Shown piece by piece: positions 24,679 through 36,653 of a stretch of 64,000 bases of DNA. A program made the position numbers and the translations under genes. Source of the DNA: Cryptomeria japonica (Eukaryota > Streptophyta > Pinopsida > Cupressales > Cupressaceae); the NCBI RefSeq assembly GCF_030272615.1, contig NC_081406.1:241230422-241294421 (forward strand). Direction: 5' to 3'. The notes below the pieces were generated by a model that saw nothing but the letters and a program-made list of their open reading frames with translations, was not told the DNA's origin and searched no databases. Numbering within the stretch: the stretch's first letter is position 1; every line of letters begins with the position of its first letter.

Positions 24679-25451
24679 TGTAGACACTCAAAATTGTCAT
24701 GTCTAATTAAATAAATATTTTATTTATTTAATTATCTAAGCCTAATTCTTCTATTAATTAAATAAATTTTTATTTATTTAATTAATTCATTTATCCTCTT
24801 CTAGCCTTATTTTTCATTTAAATAAATACATTTATTTATTTAAATTATCCCTTTCCTAAATTAAATAAATATTTTATTTATTTAATTGTCCTACTTCTTC
24901 TATTAATTAAATAAATCTTTATTTATTTAATTAATTCATTATCTTTTTCTACATATGACACATGTCATTCATCTCTTAATTCATACACTACCTACCTCTT
25001 TCATTATTTTGGTATTTCTTTTACCTACCCTCTAATCCTAGCCGACCTCTCTTTTTACACCTCTCAATCTTAACCCTCCATTTCTTATTGTGTCTTCTAT
25101 TTAAGGAGATGCTTTCTTCATTGTCAAACCCTAATGACTGATTTTGGAGTACTTGGCTACACTACGATCCTACTTGCAACCACATTCCGTTCTTTGTTGA
25201 GCTCTTGTGCATATAAAAATCTGAGAGCAAATATATCAAGCAAGATCAATGGAGATAGGAAGAATGGAGATCAAAACCCTATTGGACATGTGATGGTATA
25301 ATCTTTGTGATTTTGAGTTATTTGCATTGTCTTAGGTAATCTTCATATGTTATGGTGGATCTTTGTTCATTGTTAGGCTAGGGTTTCGTGGTTGAATTCA
25401 TTATAGCCTTTCAATTTTGTTGTTATTTGTTATCCATTTTCACCATATACA
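24679..25451 (+). repeat. 3' LTR of the Tat element
   Basis: 773 bp, same ends and same five AT palindromes as the 5' LTR, two differences by eye. It is followed at once by the ATTCC duplication. Confidence 0.95.
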
Positions 25452-25456
25452 ATTCC
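25452..25456. repeat. Target-site duplication, right copy (ATTCC)
   Basis: Matches 9308-9312 exactly. Confidence 0.9.
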
Positions 25457-26650
25457 CAATTGAGATAATTTATTTGTGGCAACAAATATTATAGAATCTA
25501 TAGGGGAATGACCATTATTCATTGGTCAAGACAACTCTGGAGGAGGATCCATCTAATTTCTATTTTAATGAATACACTTGAGATCACTGATGGAACCCAT
25601 GGTATTAGGGAAGGATGTTCATTCTTAACCATGGGGGGTTTAGGAAATTGATCATGGAGTAAATGCATAGTACACCATACTTAGGGCACTTGCAGTGAGA
25701 AAAATGGTAGCAGATATAAGGCCACTATTTTTTTTGCTAGTGATCAAGAAGGACGTAATAGCAGATTTGGCACAATTTTATGAATGCCAAAGATTCAAGG
25801 TTGAGTTATACTCATCCTTCAGAGCTATTGTAATCACACAATGTACTAGACTACAAGTGGCATGTTATAAATATGGACTTCATTCAGTGGTTACCTATGC
25901 ATAAAAATGGATACAAAATTATCTTGATGGCTATGAATAAGATCACAAATGTAGCACATTTTAATTCCAAAAAAAAAAATACCATAGTTCCTTGCCCCTA
26001 GTGAGAAAACTTGTCTAAGAGATTTTTAGGTTTCATGGCATGCTCGAAATGACCATTTCAGGTAGAGACACGAGGATGAGTTTTTGGTTTTAAGTTACAA
26101 TCAATTCTACCTTAGGAATGAGGTTGAAATTTAACACAACCAACCATCCATAGACAAGAATAAGTCATTCAGACAATTTTCACTCAGAGACGAGCTATTC
26201 TTTAGGATTAAGCCTCATAAGAGTTTGATCTCCTTTGGCAAGTCTTCTAAGCTTGCACCTAGATATGTGGGGCCATTTGATGTATTGGAAGTGATCAACC
26301 CAGTTGCCTATAGGTTTTCTCTACTGCTTGCTCTCTCTCTTATCCACAATGTATTTCATGTTTATTTTCTTAATCCATCTCACCCTAATTCTTCTCACAC
26401 ACTTCATTAACATGCTTTACAAGTGTAGGATCTAGGAGTGGTGCTAGTGGAGCCCACTCAAGTTATTGATAGATGCACAATCATCTTGTGTAATAGGGAC
26501 ATTGTGTAGTATAAGATCTAGTGGGACCAATATGCTATGGATAGTGACATAGGGTAGAATGTTGAGGACATTGCTCAACATTATTTTTCACATTTGATAT
26601 CATACTCTTTTATATGCTTTAGTTGTGTTTGTGTGTTTTATATGATATCG
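25457..26650 (+). mobile_element. Old Ty3/Gypsy fossil, right part (integrase region)
   Basis: Around 25,866-25,970 a reading resembles the start of the integrase core (MDFIQWLP..KNGYKIILMAMN, followed by AHFN). At 26,225-26,410 the integrase C-terminal module is clear: SFGKSSKLAPRYVGPFDVLE, PVAYRFSL, HNVFHVYFL. After it, VEPTQVID and VQWDQY-like strings match the tail found after that module in plant Ty3/Gypsy elements. It is the continuation of the fossil at 8700-9312; the reverse transcriptase is largely missing or unrecognisable. Old, with many breaks. Confidence 0.65.
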
Positions 26651-27122
26651 TGATAATGCCACTTCTTAGTGGGGAAGATAGTTAGTGTCTTCATGTAACC
26701 AATACATAAATTCATGAAGCCAACATAAGTACTCCTTTTCATAGTCCAAATAGAGGGTGTTTATCCATGTTACTTCGATGTCACAAGTACCATCTAACAT
26801 GAACATCTTCTCACTGCACATGACCACAAGGTAATTAAACATAACCACCAAACAAGAGCTCCAAGTAACCAAAATATAACCAACTCCATGAAGATCCATA
26901 ATCATGAGCTTCTAATGCTCTAAATAGATCACATTTATAATATCCATGACTTTCAATCTCACAGAAGTAAAAAACAAAGTTGACCCATAAATATTCATTG
27001 TAGCTCCATAAGCCTCTAACATGCTTTAATTCCTTCTATCAATTTTTCATAAGCTTGTGAAGATAAGAATATAAAATAGGGGAATACATATAATCAAATT
27101 AATCCTCATCTTTGATACCAAA
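26651..27122. other. Anonymous sequence before a Copia LTR end
   Basis: No gene seen. If the adjacent LTR is correctly read, this would be the leader of a minus-strand Copia-type element, now unrecognisable. An ATGAAG/CCAT-rich texture is present but no domain. Confidence 0.35.
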
Positions 27123-27515
27123 TGTTGAGAAATATATGTAAGATCTAATACCAAAGGTTAGAAAATTTTAATCTCTATCCAAATAATCAATTCATGACTT
27201 TAACGTGTGAGATACAAGGCTTGGATAGTTGCTACAATATGAACATTTAAAACTCATATGCAAATCCAAAAACTAAGTTGCACTTATTATAGAGTTACTA
27301 TGATTAGAACTATTTTCTTTATGATGCTAAAATCAACCTACATATAATGCTTATCAACACTACCTTATATGAAATTATAACAATAATAAATCATGTATAA
27401 CATCATCATAAGTTAGAAACAAAGAGACACAAATCAACAACATAAGAGAATCATATAACATAGGATTTATGTGGAAAAACCCTTGTGGGGGAAAAATACA
27501 GCAAGAAGAAAGGTT
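27111..27515 (-). mobile_element. Copia-type LTR end with primer-binding site, minus strand
   Basis: On the minus strand TGGTATCAAA (27111-27120), a variant of the initiator-Met tRNA primer-binding site TGGTATCAGA, follows two bases after an LTR ending CTCAACA at 27123. Further in, the minus-strand sequence CCCCCACAAGGGTTTTTCCA matches the conserved block near the 3' end of plant Copia LTRs. The far LTR boundary, the partner LTR and coding domains were not found, so this is a decayed remnant. Confidence 0.5.
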
Positions 27516-27524
27516 AAATATTAG

Positions 27525-27565
27525 ATGGGGACAACGGTAAAGGTTTTGTTCCATTCTTTACCATA
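27525..27565 (+). repeat. Dispersed ~40-bp repeat, copy 2
   Basis: Matches 6809-6849 closely (AAAGGTTTTGTTCCATT shared in full). Copy 1 is in the same orientation. Confidence 0.6.
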
Positions 27566-27737
27566 ATCATCTCATCGCTACCGTTATTCACATGTATCAC
27601 TTTTGAGGTCATTAAATTATCTATTAGGTTATACCATCACAAAGGTTTTATTATAAAATATAATTAAATTTTTAACGAGATTATGGATAATTTTAGATAG
27701 ATTATTAAAAGGGTTTATAATAGTCTTTGTTATATTT

Positions 27738-27839
27738 TGCACCCATAGTTTGTAATGCTCATGAGGCATATGATATCCACTGGAATCAATAACTTAAAAT
27801 TGATTTTAAATCTCATAAGCATTACAAATTATAGGTGCA
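27738..27839. repeat. Foldback: 28-bp inverted repeat
   Basis: The left arm 27738-27765 starts TGCACCCATAG and ends GCTCATGAG. The right arm 27812-27839 is its reverse complement at about 25 of 28 positions. The 46-base loop contains a smaller palindrome (ATCAAT...ATTGAT). It resembles a miniature foldback element, but no target duplication was identified. Confidence 0.75.
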
Positions 27840-28054
27840 TTTAACCTCATGAATCACAATGTCAAATAGATTATATTTTAAATCAATGACAGTAACTATA
27901 TATTTAAATGCTTTTAATATTTTATGAACCTTTGAAGTATTTTTAGATGGTTGTTCTTAGAGTCACCTAATTTAATATAAAAAAATCCTAAACAATAACA
28001 AAATAAATTATTGCTTTTTGTTTAAGCATTAAAAAATATAACATAGTAAGTAAA

Positions 28055-28082
28055 CTAGCAGTTGCAGGAAAAGTGCCTGCAA
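28055..28082 (-). other. Helitron 3' terminus: hairpin plus CTAG
   Basis: On the minus strand: stem TTGCAGG, loop CACTTTT, stem CCTGCAA (28082-28062), three bases, then CTAG ending at 28055 and a T outside. This is the classic Helitron end (hairpin shortly before CTRR, insertion before T). The stem is a perfect 7 bp. Confidence 0.85.
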
Positions 28083-28451
28083 TAGGTCGTCAATAGGGGA
28101 TGTCAAAATGGGGGAGCTTTTTTTGAAGGGAGCAGAGAAATTGTAAGTAACAGTTAAAATGAGGAAATTCAATGTATAATTGTGGGGAAGACAAGGAGGA
28201 ACACAATTTAGGAACAGCAATGTTGTTGATGATTTGAATTATATTTTGCAAATCTTTAGAAGAGGGTGACAAGTATATCTTGAAGCACCTATGAAGAGCA
28301 ATCTGTTCGATGTGCAATCAATAATAGGAAGCAGATGAGATCTGAAGATTAAAGCCTGTAGGGGGAAGAAACAAAATGAAGTGAGTGAAAGACATAAATA
28401 AAATGTTTTATTTGGGGTAAATTATTGAAAGATGAAGTGCAAAGAGAGAGG

Positions 28452-28499
28452 AAAGGTCACTATTACCTTTCATACAAAGGTCACTATTACCTTTCATAC
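28452..28499. repeat. 24-bp tandem duplication
   Basis: Two copies of a unit beginning AAAGGTCACTATTACC, inside the Helitron 3' region. Confidence 0.85.
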
Positions 28500-28901
28500 A
28501 AATGTGGTGAGGAATGGGTGGTGGAAGCCTGATTTGTTGTGGTGGAGATGGCTGCAAGTTGAACCTATCTAGCAGAAAGAACATATTAAAAATCATTTGA
28601 AAGTAAACATATTTATCCATATTGGCATGGAAATTGTGAAAAGCAAAGCACATGGATATGGCAAGGTTAGTTGGTCCAACCATGCAGTTCAAAACATACA
28701 ACATGTGAAGGTAGGAAATCACTAAAAATTGTGGAGTAATAATATAAGAATATAAATAGAAGTAATTGTTTTGTGGAATGAGCAATGCCTATTTGTATAA
28801 GAAAAAAAGCCAAACAATGCAAGCAATATAAGTGTACAATTTAAACTGTTGAACCTATAGTTAGGGAGTTATATACTTACAAAAGTGAGGAACTTGAACG
28901 T

Positions 28902-29395
28902 CTTTGTTTCCCTTTCTTTTCCTTCTATAGTGGTGGTTGAATTAGAACCTTGATTGCTGCATGGATGAGAACTTTAATATTCCCAAAAAGCAGAAAATTA
29001 GTGATGTAGAAGGGATTTATTATTAGAAAAATGTTGATTGTAAAGAGACAATGCAGTTTATGAAAATGTGCAGGGAAAAGGCAAGTTGAACTTATGAATT
29101 TGAAGGTAACTTTGTTGCTCTCCAATTAATTATTTGTATAGTTTGATGATAAGTTGACTTATAAAACTGAATAGCTTGCATGTGTTTCTTTTGTTTTGTT
29201 TTGCTTCTACATTGGTGGTTGAATTACAATGTTTATTTGGTGCATGGAAGACAAGTTTAATATTGTAAAAGAGTGGAAAATTAGCGATGTAGAAATTCTA
29301 CATTATTGGAAAAAAATTGATTGTAAACAAGGTGTGCAGTTTTTGAAAACGAGCAAGTGAAAGGCAGGCTGAATTGATAACAGTGTTGAGGCAGT
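28902..29395 (-). repeat. Diverged ~280-bp tandem duplication in the Helitron 3' region
   Basis: Segments starting near 28902 and 29183 share, in order, TGGTGGTTGAATTA, a GAAAATTAG.GATGTAGAA block, TTGATTGTAAA and TGCAGTTT. The offset is 280 bp, with numerous differences between copies. No coding function was recognised; 28,083-30,300 otherwise holds no supported gene and is probably a 3' non-coding region or unrecognised cargo. Confidence 0.65.
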
Positions 29396-30304
29396 GAAAA
29401 CGTAAATGAATAGAGGAAGATTAGTGATGATATAGGTTTGAATCCCATTACCTGCTGTGTTTTTTTAAGTTGCATTGTATACATGGAGCAGCTTGAATCT
29501 GTTTGTTTAGCTCGTCTCTATAATAGGGAAAAGACAAAGTTAAAGATCATTGGCGAGACATTGTACAATAGTAGAGAGAAATTGGATGGATCTGAAATAA
29601 ACAGTAAGGAATATAATTACAATATTTATAGAGATTAGAATAATTGATACAACATCTTTATAACGAAAAAACTTAGAACTTTAATATACCTTATTTTGTT
29701 GCAACCAAAAGGAGTGGCAGAGGAGGAGTGTAATGCTGCAACTTAGTTACCCAGTATAGGGAAAGGTAATGATGAACATTTTGTATTAAACTATTTCTTA
29801 CAGTTGAAATGAAGACTAAACTAAAAATTGTCAAATGTATATTTAACCAGAATGGACAACCTAACACAAGTAGATAGCTATACCTTTTTTAGAGACATTA
29901 TGGGGAAATTGGATGGTGTAATTGTTAAATGTGGAACGAGTATGCAAAGAGAATGGAAACATAGAAAATTGTTGGCATACTTGGTAAGAGGAAGCAAAGG
30001 TTGAATGTTGTTGTGTGCAAAAATTGTAGGTGGGTGAAGAAAAGTAGTGAGACAACAATTAAGATGGACCCTGCAAGAAAAGAAGCCATGTTATTAGTGA
30101 GATGCATGGTAAAAATGAAGAGACTATAGAAATTTAAAAGGAAAAGAGAGGAATGGAAGTGAAAGTGTGGAGTGACATACCTGATGTTGTTGCTGATTAG
30201 AGTTGTTGGTTGGGGGGTTATGTAGAAATCTGATTGGAGAGAGCAGCCAATCTATTTTCTTCTTTCTTTCTGATAGTTGTATAAGCATTGCTTTGTAATT
30301 TTGA

Positions 30305-31860
30305 GTACCTTTCAAAAGTGAAAAGCGGGTCTATTCTTAGATCATGAAGAGATTTCACTCATGACAGTGCAGTGAAGGTCAGCCCTTGTTTTTCAGTCTT
30401 TACAATATCGACTGTTGCTTTGTCCAAAGTGAGGCCTTGGGATTTGTGAATAGTAAGAGCCCAAGCCAGTGCAAGGGGGATTTGAGTGCGGCTACCTCGA
30501 GTAATAGGAGGTATAGGCACAAACTTTGGATTTGCATTGTCCCAATGAGGTCCAGTATAATTTTTGAACTCAATGACCACGTACTTTGGTAAGCTAGGAG
30601 GTTTAGAATCTCTATCATAGACAATGGATTTGATTTGTCCTAATGAGCCATTGACCAAACCAGCTTGTATCCATATATTAGCAATTAACATTACTTGTTC
30701 ATTCATGGAGAGGAGTATTTCTGAAGGGAGTTGCTCATCATTATCATATGCAATGTTTGTTTGCCTATGAACTTGGGTGAGACATCGTGCAACAGGCACA
30801 GTGCAATTGTTTTAACATTTTAGTATTGGGGTGTTTGGCTTATGCATTTGTTGCAAATAAATGAATTGAACTGTCAAAGTCCTTGTTATGATCAACAACT
30901 AGTTTAGTAGAGGATTGAGATATAAGAGCTTCCCAATCTGTTTGGAGCACATTGGCATTTCTAATGTTCTGCAAGATTGCATGAAATTGTTGTTGGATAT
31001 ATGAGGCACCTTGTTGTCAGAAACTTGTATCTAAGGTAACCACAGTTTGGAAGGAGCGCCATAATTCAAGGGTTGTAGAATGTGATGCATACAAAGGCTT
31101 GTCCATCATAGGAGGTAGTTGGCCGAGGTCTCCTACAAGGATGATTGAGATACCTCCAAATGGTTCGTGTTGTTGGTGAGGGAATGCCTGACGCAATCTG
31201 CTGTCAATTCTCAAAAGCAATTTAGGACCCAAAAAGCTCATCTCATCAATTAGTATATATTGTAATTGTTTGTATTGTTCTTGGAAGAACATCAAATATT
31301 GTCCTGTCAAAGGTTGCATATCTCTAAGGGGGATGCACAGGGCAGCATGGATTGTTGTTGCTTGGATATTATATGCAGAAACACCGGTTGAGGCAAGTAC
31401 AAGCAAAGGATTGTGTTGTAGATTTGTAGAAAGGTTAAGTCTGTTTCTAATGCATTGTATCAAATATGATTTTCCAGTGCCTGCAGTCCCTTGTATAATC
31501 ATATAGAGAGGTGGTATGGGTTGATGAGATGCATAATGGGCAAGAATGAGGTCAAGTGCAAGTTTTTGTTTTGCTGCCAAGGGGAATGTAGCAGTGGCAG
31601 AAGAAGCTGGTTGGAGAAGGGTAGGCTGGCAATTTATTTTATTTGTGGAAAAGAAGGTAACAGCAGTAAGATGAAGTTGATCAGTGGGATGAGGTTCAGT
31701 CCAATCAAAGTTAATATTGTAATCACATCTACCCAACATTTGGAGATCATTTATGTTGATTTTGTTAGAAGCGCCCATTTGTGAAAGGTACTCCCATTCA
31801 TACTGGTCTTCATTATGTGATTGCAAGAACATCATTCTCTGTTGTAACATACCTATCAAA
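30305..31860 (-). pseudogene. Helitron PIF1-like helicase, broken
   Basis: The 5'-3' DNA helicase half of the Helitron transposase. The Walker A motif GTAGTGKSYLI lies near 31,465 and Walker B ILIDEMSFLG near 31,240. GDLGQLPP, LWRSF and the C-terminal IPLALAWALTIHKSQGLTLD and GLTFTALS blocks follow, in family order. Three breaks are visible: a TGA at 31017-31019 after LDTSF, a frameshift around 30,790-30,830, and a TGA at 30359-30361 after FTALS. Both TGA codons stand where relatives have Arg, as expected from CGA. Short conserved tail residues (VKSLHDLRIDPLFTFERYSK) extend to about 30,305. Confidence 0.88.
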
Positions 31861-31870
31861 AAAGGACATA

Positions 31871-33761
31871 GCTGATTGCACAACATCATAGTTAGACCAG
31901 TCTAAACCACAAAAAGCCATGTATATGTGCGGAGCCACAATGTTGCCATTCGTACCTGTACCAATGGTCTTTTGATTTCAAAACTTTGTCAATAATCTCC
32001 TCATGGAATATTGTGAATATAAAATGAAAGAACAACGTTGTAACGTGCAGATTGTGGATAATGTTTTGTATAAATTTTTTCTTTGTGGATTGGAATTTTG
32101 AAGAGGAGTTAGCTGGAAATAATTTATGTAGCTCTAGCCATTTTGTATCAGCTGCACTCAATATGAAGAACAATGTAGGTGCTCCCAATTGGTGTACCAT
32201 TGTAGTGAGATCTTTGCGGGATCTATTCCAATAAGCTCTTGTGCCTCACAATGAAGCTGCAAAACACATTAATTGGTTTGGCAATTGATCGGATGGTGTA
32301 GGCTGCAACTGTTCACACAAAGCTTGTAACGTAGTTGGGATGGAGTCTTCTAAGTTGGTCCATAGGAAAACTGAAGCTGACTGTTGGGAACAGTGTCTCA
32401 TAATTAGATTGTAAAGATAATATTTGAACCTAACATGTTGTCCAAATATTTGGCCATGATATCTTATCAAGTGCAAAGCATATTCATGCAAGTGAACATG
32501 TTTTGTCCTTGGTTGGAGTGGCAGTGTAGATTCGCTTGGGAACAACGTTGGGAAAGCCATAGCAAACAAGCCTTCAGTGTTGTATTCATTAATGGGTGAG
32601 CAACTTATTTCAGGCCAAGCTGTAACATTTTGATCATCCTTATCTAAGTGCAATATCTTTTTAATGGCATCTAGTTCAGGGGTTGAACATGGCAACTTTG
32701 GGATGAACAATGATGTGGTCTGTAATTCAACTTCATCATCATTAGAGAGTGGCTCTTTTGTTGGTGAAGGAGGTTGTAGATCAAAGGAATTTGGAAGGGT
32801 ATGTAAAAATTCAGATATATTAGTAGATGTTTGTGGAAATAAATCAACAACTATAGCGTCAATGATAACATCATTGTAGTACTAGTCATGTTGAATTTTT
32901 TCATTCAATGCGTCCATAACATGGAACTTGTTTACATAATAGTCATATTGTTTCCCTTCGAGATTTGTCCTTTGAATAATCACAATCTCCAAATGTTGGA
33001 ATTTGTGTGGCAAAGTAATTGCTATTTCGGAAATGTCTTGTGGGAAATTAATGTTGTACCCTATATATTTGTATTGACCACCCTTGGCATGGCTAACTTG
33101 CAAAACAGGAGAAGTCATTGCTAGAAGCATTTCTTCTACTTGTGAAAGTCGTTTTAAAACCATGGGTTGTTTGACAGGGTCCATATTGTTTGCAATAGAG
33201 AATCGGTGAACACCCTTTTCATTATAGCATCTTGAGAAAATGACATCAGGTCGAGTTAATTTGACATGCATACCAACATACTTTTCTTTGTAGATTGTAC
33301 ATGTATAGATGTGACAAGCTATCTATTCTTGTCCGAAAAGAAGTCAATGCATGTGTAAATGCAGAAGATCTGAAATGTTCTGAGATTGGTGTCATTGTAG
33401 CAATAGAAGCTGCATTTGTCTGCTAATCAATTGGCAAAGGTTGCTTGTAGGGTTGTTCATATTGTGCGACTGACTGGGTGAGCACAGTTGAATGTGGCTG
33501 GAGCATAGTTGAAGGATGGGTTTTAGATGAGCCTGGCGATATGTGAGGTATGGGAATACCTGTAGAGTGGGTTGCAACCAGATTTGGCAATGGTTGCAAA
33601 TAATTGGAATCCATGTTTTGATTAAGGTGTTTGTATCGCCGCTTTATAGAAATTTCTTCTCTATGTTTTGCATAGTAGAGCCTATTTAGTTCTTTCTTTC
33701 TAGTTTTTTTCAAATCAAATATTTGTGGAGTGGGCTCTGTGGAGATCTGAGAGAAATACAA
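31871..33761 (-). pseudogene. Helitron Rep (HUH nickase) N-terminal region, internally deleted
   Basis: From the minus-strand 5' side: a basic segment with KELNRLYYAKHREE (33,761-33,430), a DUF6570-like domain (33,271-32,882: FSIANNMDP, LSQVEEMLLAM, GGQYKYIGYNINFPQDI), and the Helitron-like N domain (GLFAMAFPTLFPS, HEYALHLIRYHGQIFGQHVR, LGAPTLFFILSAADTKW). The HUH box EWQHCGSAHIHGFLW lies near 31,920. The reading then jumps almost at once to the short linker before the helicase (LGRCDYNINFDW). Complete Helitron proteins have several hundred residues here, including the catalytic tyrosine pair. This block is absent, so nicking activity is lost. Additional stops and frame changes separate the pieces. 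Confidence 0.85.
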
Positions 33762-34264
33762 GAATGGTGGTGTGTTAGAATGAGAAGCAATAAAGGGTAA
33801 AGAATAGGTGGAGGGCTATTGAGTGTGCGACACATATGGTTAGAAGCATATTTGCGGTGCAAGAATCTGAAATGTAGCGTAGAGTCTTCAATCGGTAGAA
33901 CCCCAATTCCTTTCCAATGGTTCTCCACCCTCCTCCATCGATTGAAGATGAAGGGAATTCTATTGTATGGATAGCCTAATGAGAAGGGGCATAGTTCGGT
34001 GAAGAGTGTTTGTGGAAGGGTGTATACGGGTGTGGCTACATACTTATATGAATACAAATGGCATACAAGGGTACACGTAAATGGTGCAGTGCATTTATGG
34101 AAGGGCAGATATAAATAGGGTTGTTTAGATAAGTGGAAGGACATATGGAAATACTTTTTTATGTATATACATATAAATGCAGTGTAAAATAGTATATAGT
34201 TACATGTGTGCATATGTAAATACATAGATAGAGGAGCATATATATGTATATGCACATACACACA

Positions 34265-34267
<3 letters not shown>

Positions 34268-34341
<74 letters not shown>
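34268..34341. repeat. (TA)n microsatellite
   Basis: About 37 uninterrupted TA units. Confidence 0.95.
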
Positions 34342-34345
<4 letters not shown>

Positions 34346-34452
34346 GTAAATAGTCACATAGATGTAGTTTAGGACAGTATATACTTACATATGTGCATAT
34401 GCAGATAGATAAGTATGTTAACACATATATGTATATATACCAACATGCATAC

Positions 34453-34566
<114 letters not shown>

Positions 34567-35138
34567 ACAAAGAGATAGATATATATTTACAATGATTTAT
34601 TTCAAGAAGGTAGTATACATGCAGTTTAGAATGCCAATCTCATGCCATTTGACAGGCAAGTTAGAAGAACAACCATTATTAAGCAACAACAACAATTTAA
34701 CATAGGATGTTGCACAATACATATAGCAAAGTTATTAGTATGGACAGAAGAAAATTAAATCAATGCGTCTGTGAATAGTGGATTGGGGAGTTTTAAAAAA
34801 AACTAAAAGAATTAGATAATGGTGGGAAACCAAGATATAGACCACCAAATGTTTGAAGAAAGTAACTAATGTAAGATATATATAAACAAAGCTAAATAAC
34901 AAGAAAATAAATTTTGTTTTGCCAAAACACGTAATGTAGATGTTGTTTCCTTAAGCAAACGTAAATAAGAACTATAAAATCTGCAGGGGTCATAAAGAAC
35001 AAGAACAACCTATGCAAGGGCTTGAGGACTTCTTAGAACTAATAAGTTGAAAAGAGATGGTAGAAAACACAGATGTGGGCAACCGTGTTTTTTATTTTTG
35101 TTTTTTTCTCGAAAATCCCGTATGTCTATACCAAATTG

Positions 35139-35520
35139 GTATATAACAAAAGTGTATGATTGCAGAAATATGCAGTCCTATATGCATGAAAGGCAGTGAA
35201 GACAGTTCAGTTGGTAGAACACCAGTTCCCTTCCAATGGTCCTCCACTGTCCTTCGTCGACTGAACATGAAGGGGATCGCAACATATCTATGTATATAGA
35301 TATATATGTAGCAAAAAACAATATATAGCTACATATGTGGATATGCAAATACATAGACATAGGAGCATCTCTATGCAAATGCATACACACACATGCATAT
35401 ATACCTACATACATATATATATACATAAATAGATAAACATATACATATATGTAGACCAGAGTAGTATATACTTACATATGTGTATATGCAGACACTTATG
35501 TAGAGAAAGACATACATACG

Positions 35521-35605
<85 letters not shown>

Positions 35606-35637
35606 GCACACATGCATATATACTTAGATCCACATCC

Positions 35638-35673
<36 letters not shown>

Positions 35674-36653
35674 GTGTGCGTGCGTGTGCAAATAGATTAA
35701 TGCAAACGCATAAAGATTAATTCAAAGAAGTTAGCATTGGCATGATTTGAACTTTAATTCTATTATGTAAATTTGGAAGAGGTGGTAACAAAGCGTACAT
35801 AGAATTGCAAATCAAATAGAAAAGAAAATCCATAAACATGTACATTGCGATTAAAACTGTGGAGATGTGTTTATGTATAGAAATGCTGAAATATAAAGGC
35901 ACATATGTTTGTAGTGCTTTTTGAATCAAATTTTAAACAAGGGATATGAATGAACCATAATTGGAAAGAACGATGTTTATTTAGGTATGACAATGGACTA
36001 CAACACACATGTATATGAAGAGAAGTAAAAGTTAGTTCTTGGAAAATGAGATTAAGTATTTTTTTTTTCAATCATCTTCAAAGAAAACTGGTAAATGGTT
36101 TTTTTCTTGCAAGGAGAAAGTGAAGAGATTGTAGGGTGGGCACTTTAAAATTGTGGGGCTTTATATACACACACACAGATACATCCATACATATATATGT
36201 ATACACATATCAAGCATGCATAGAAAAAGGGGTTGTGAATAAAAGTAGAAACAACAATTGGAAGCCTTCATTGGCAGAAAAACATATCAGTTAAAGGATT
36301 GAGAAGTCCATCTCAAAATGCAAAACAACACAATAGTAATATGTGGTTATATGTAGCAGTTCAATGTTTGAAATAACTACGAGCAAGTGTGGAGGAACAA
36401 AATATTGTCAAATTGTTTGTAAATGAAAAAATATGAGCTTCATATAGCATATGCAGACAAAGAGAAATCCTTTTTTTTTCCCCTACATTATAGACTCATG
36501 CGGTTGCACCTATTTTGGCAATCTCTGCAAGTAGATAGGTGGAGTCAGCTTGAAGATTGGGCCTCTGCACTTTGTTGATTGTTACTTTTATTTTGCGCTC
36601 AGAGTTGTATGTGTCAGTAGACACCAAAGTTGTAAAGCTATAGTGCTTGAACA
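35139..36653. repeat. Helitron spacer module, copy 2, with truncated RPA1 tail
   Basis: About 1.5 kb closely matching copy 3. It holds the hairpin (outer arms GTTCAGTTG from 35205 and CGACTGAAC ending 35266), then microsatellites (CA)n/(TA)n at 35534-35605 and (TG)n at 35641-35690. At 36,490-36,653 it carries a second, truncated copy of the last ~55 codons of the RPA1-like gene (minus strand). The duplication therefore started inside that gene. Confidence 0.85.
35534..35690. repeat. Compound (CA)n(TA)n ... (TG)n microsatellite
   Basis: About 25 CA units pass into about 11 TA units. After a 35-bp spacer a TG run follows, so the CA and TG parts could pair as a hairpin. Confidence 0.9.

Larger units (their letters stand above)
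9313..25451 (+). mobile_element. Young Ty3/Gypsy Tat-lineage LTR retrotransposon
   Basis: A 16,139-bp element bounded by two 773-bp LTRs starting TGTAGACAC and ending ATATACA, with an ATTCC duplication on both sides. Order on the plus strand: LTR, primer-binding site, 2.2 kb leader, gag, protease, reverse transcriptase, RNase H, a second archaeal-type RNase H, integrase, 1.7 kb non-coding DNA, an antisense PMD gene, polypurine tract, LTR. The second RNase H and the extra antisense gene before the 3' LTR are known features of the Tat lineage. I count two differences between the LTRs, so insertion is recent, roughly within the last one to few million years under slow gymnosperm rates. Gag looks whole; pol and the antisense gene together carry about half a dozen breaks, so this copy is probably not self-sufficient. 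It sits inside an older Ty3/Gypsy fossil. Confidence 0.93.

Noticed and set aside
28408-28785. Minus-strand 125-codon open frame in the Helitron 3' region
   Set aside because: No domain, and part of it is the 24-bp tandem duplication; most likely chance.
35201-35240. A tRNA gene from the D-arm-like GTTCAGTTGGTAGAAC
   Set aside because: There is no matching anticodon arm, T arm (GGTTCGA) or acceptor stem.
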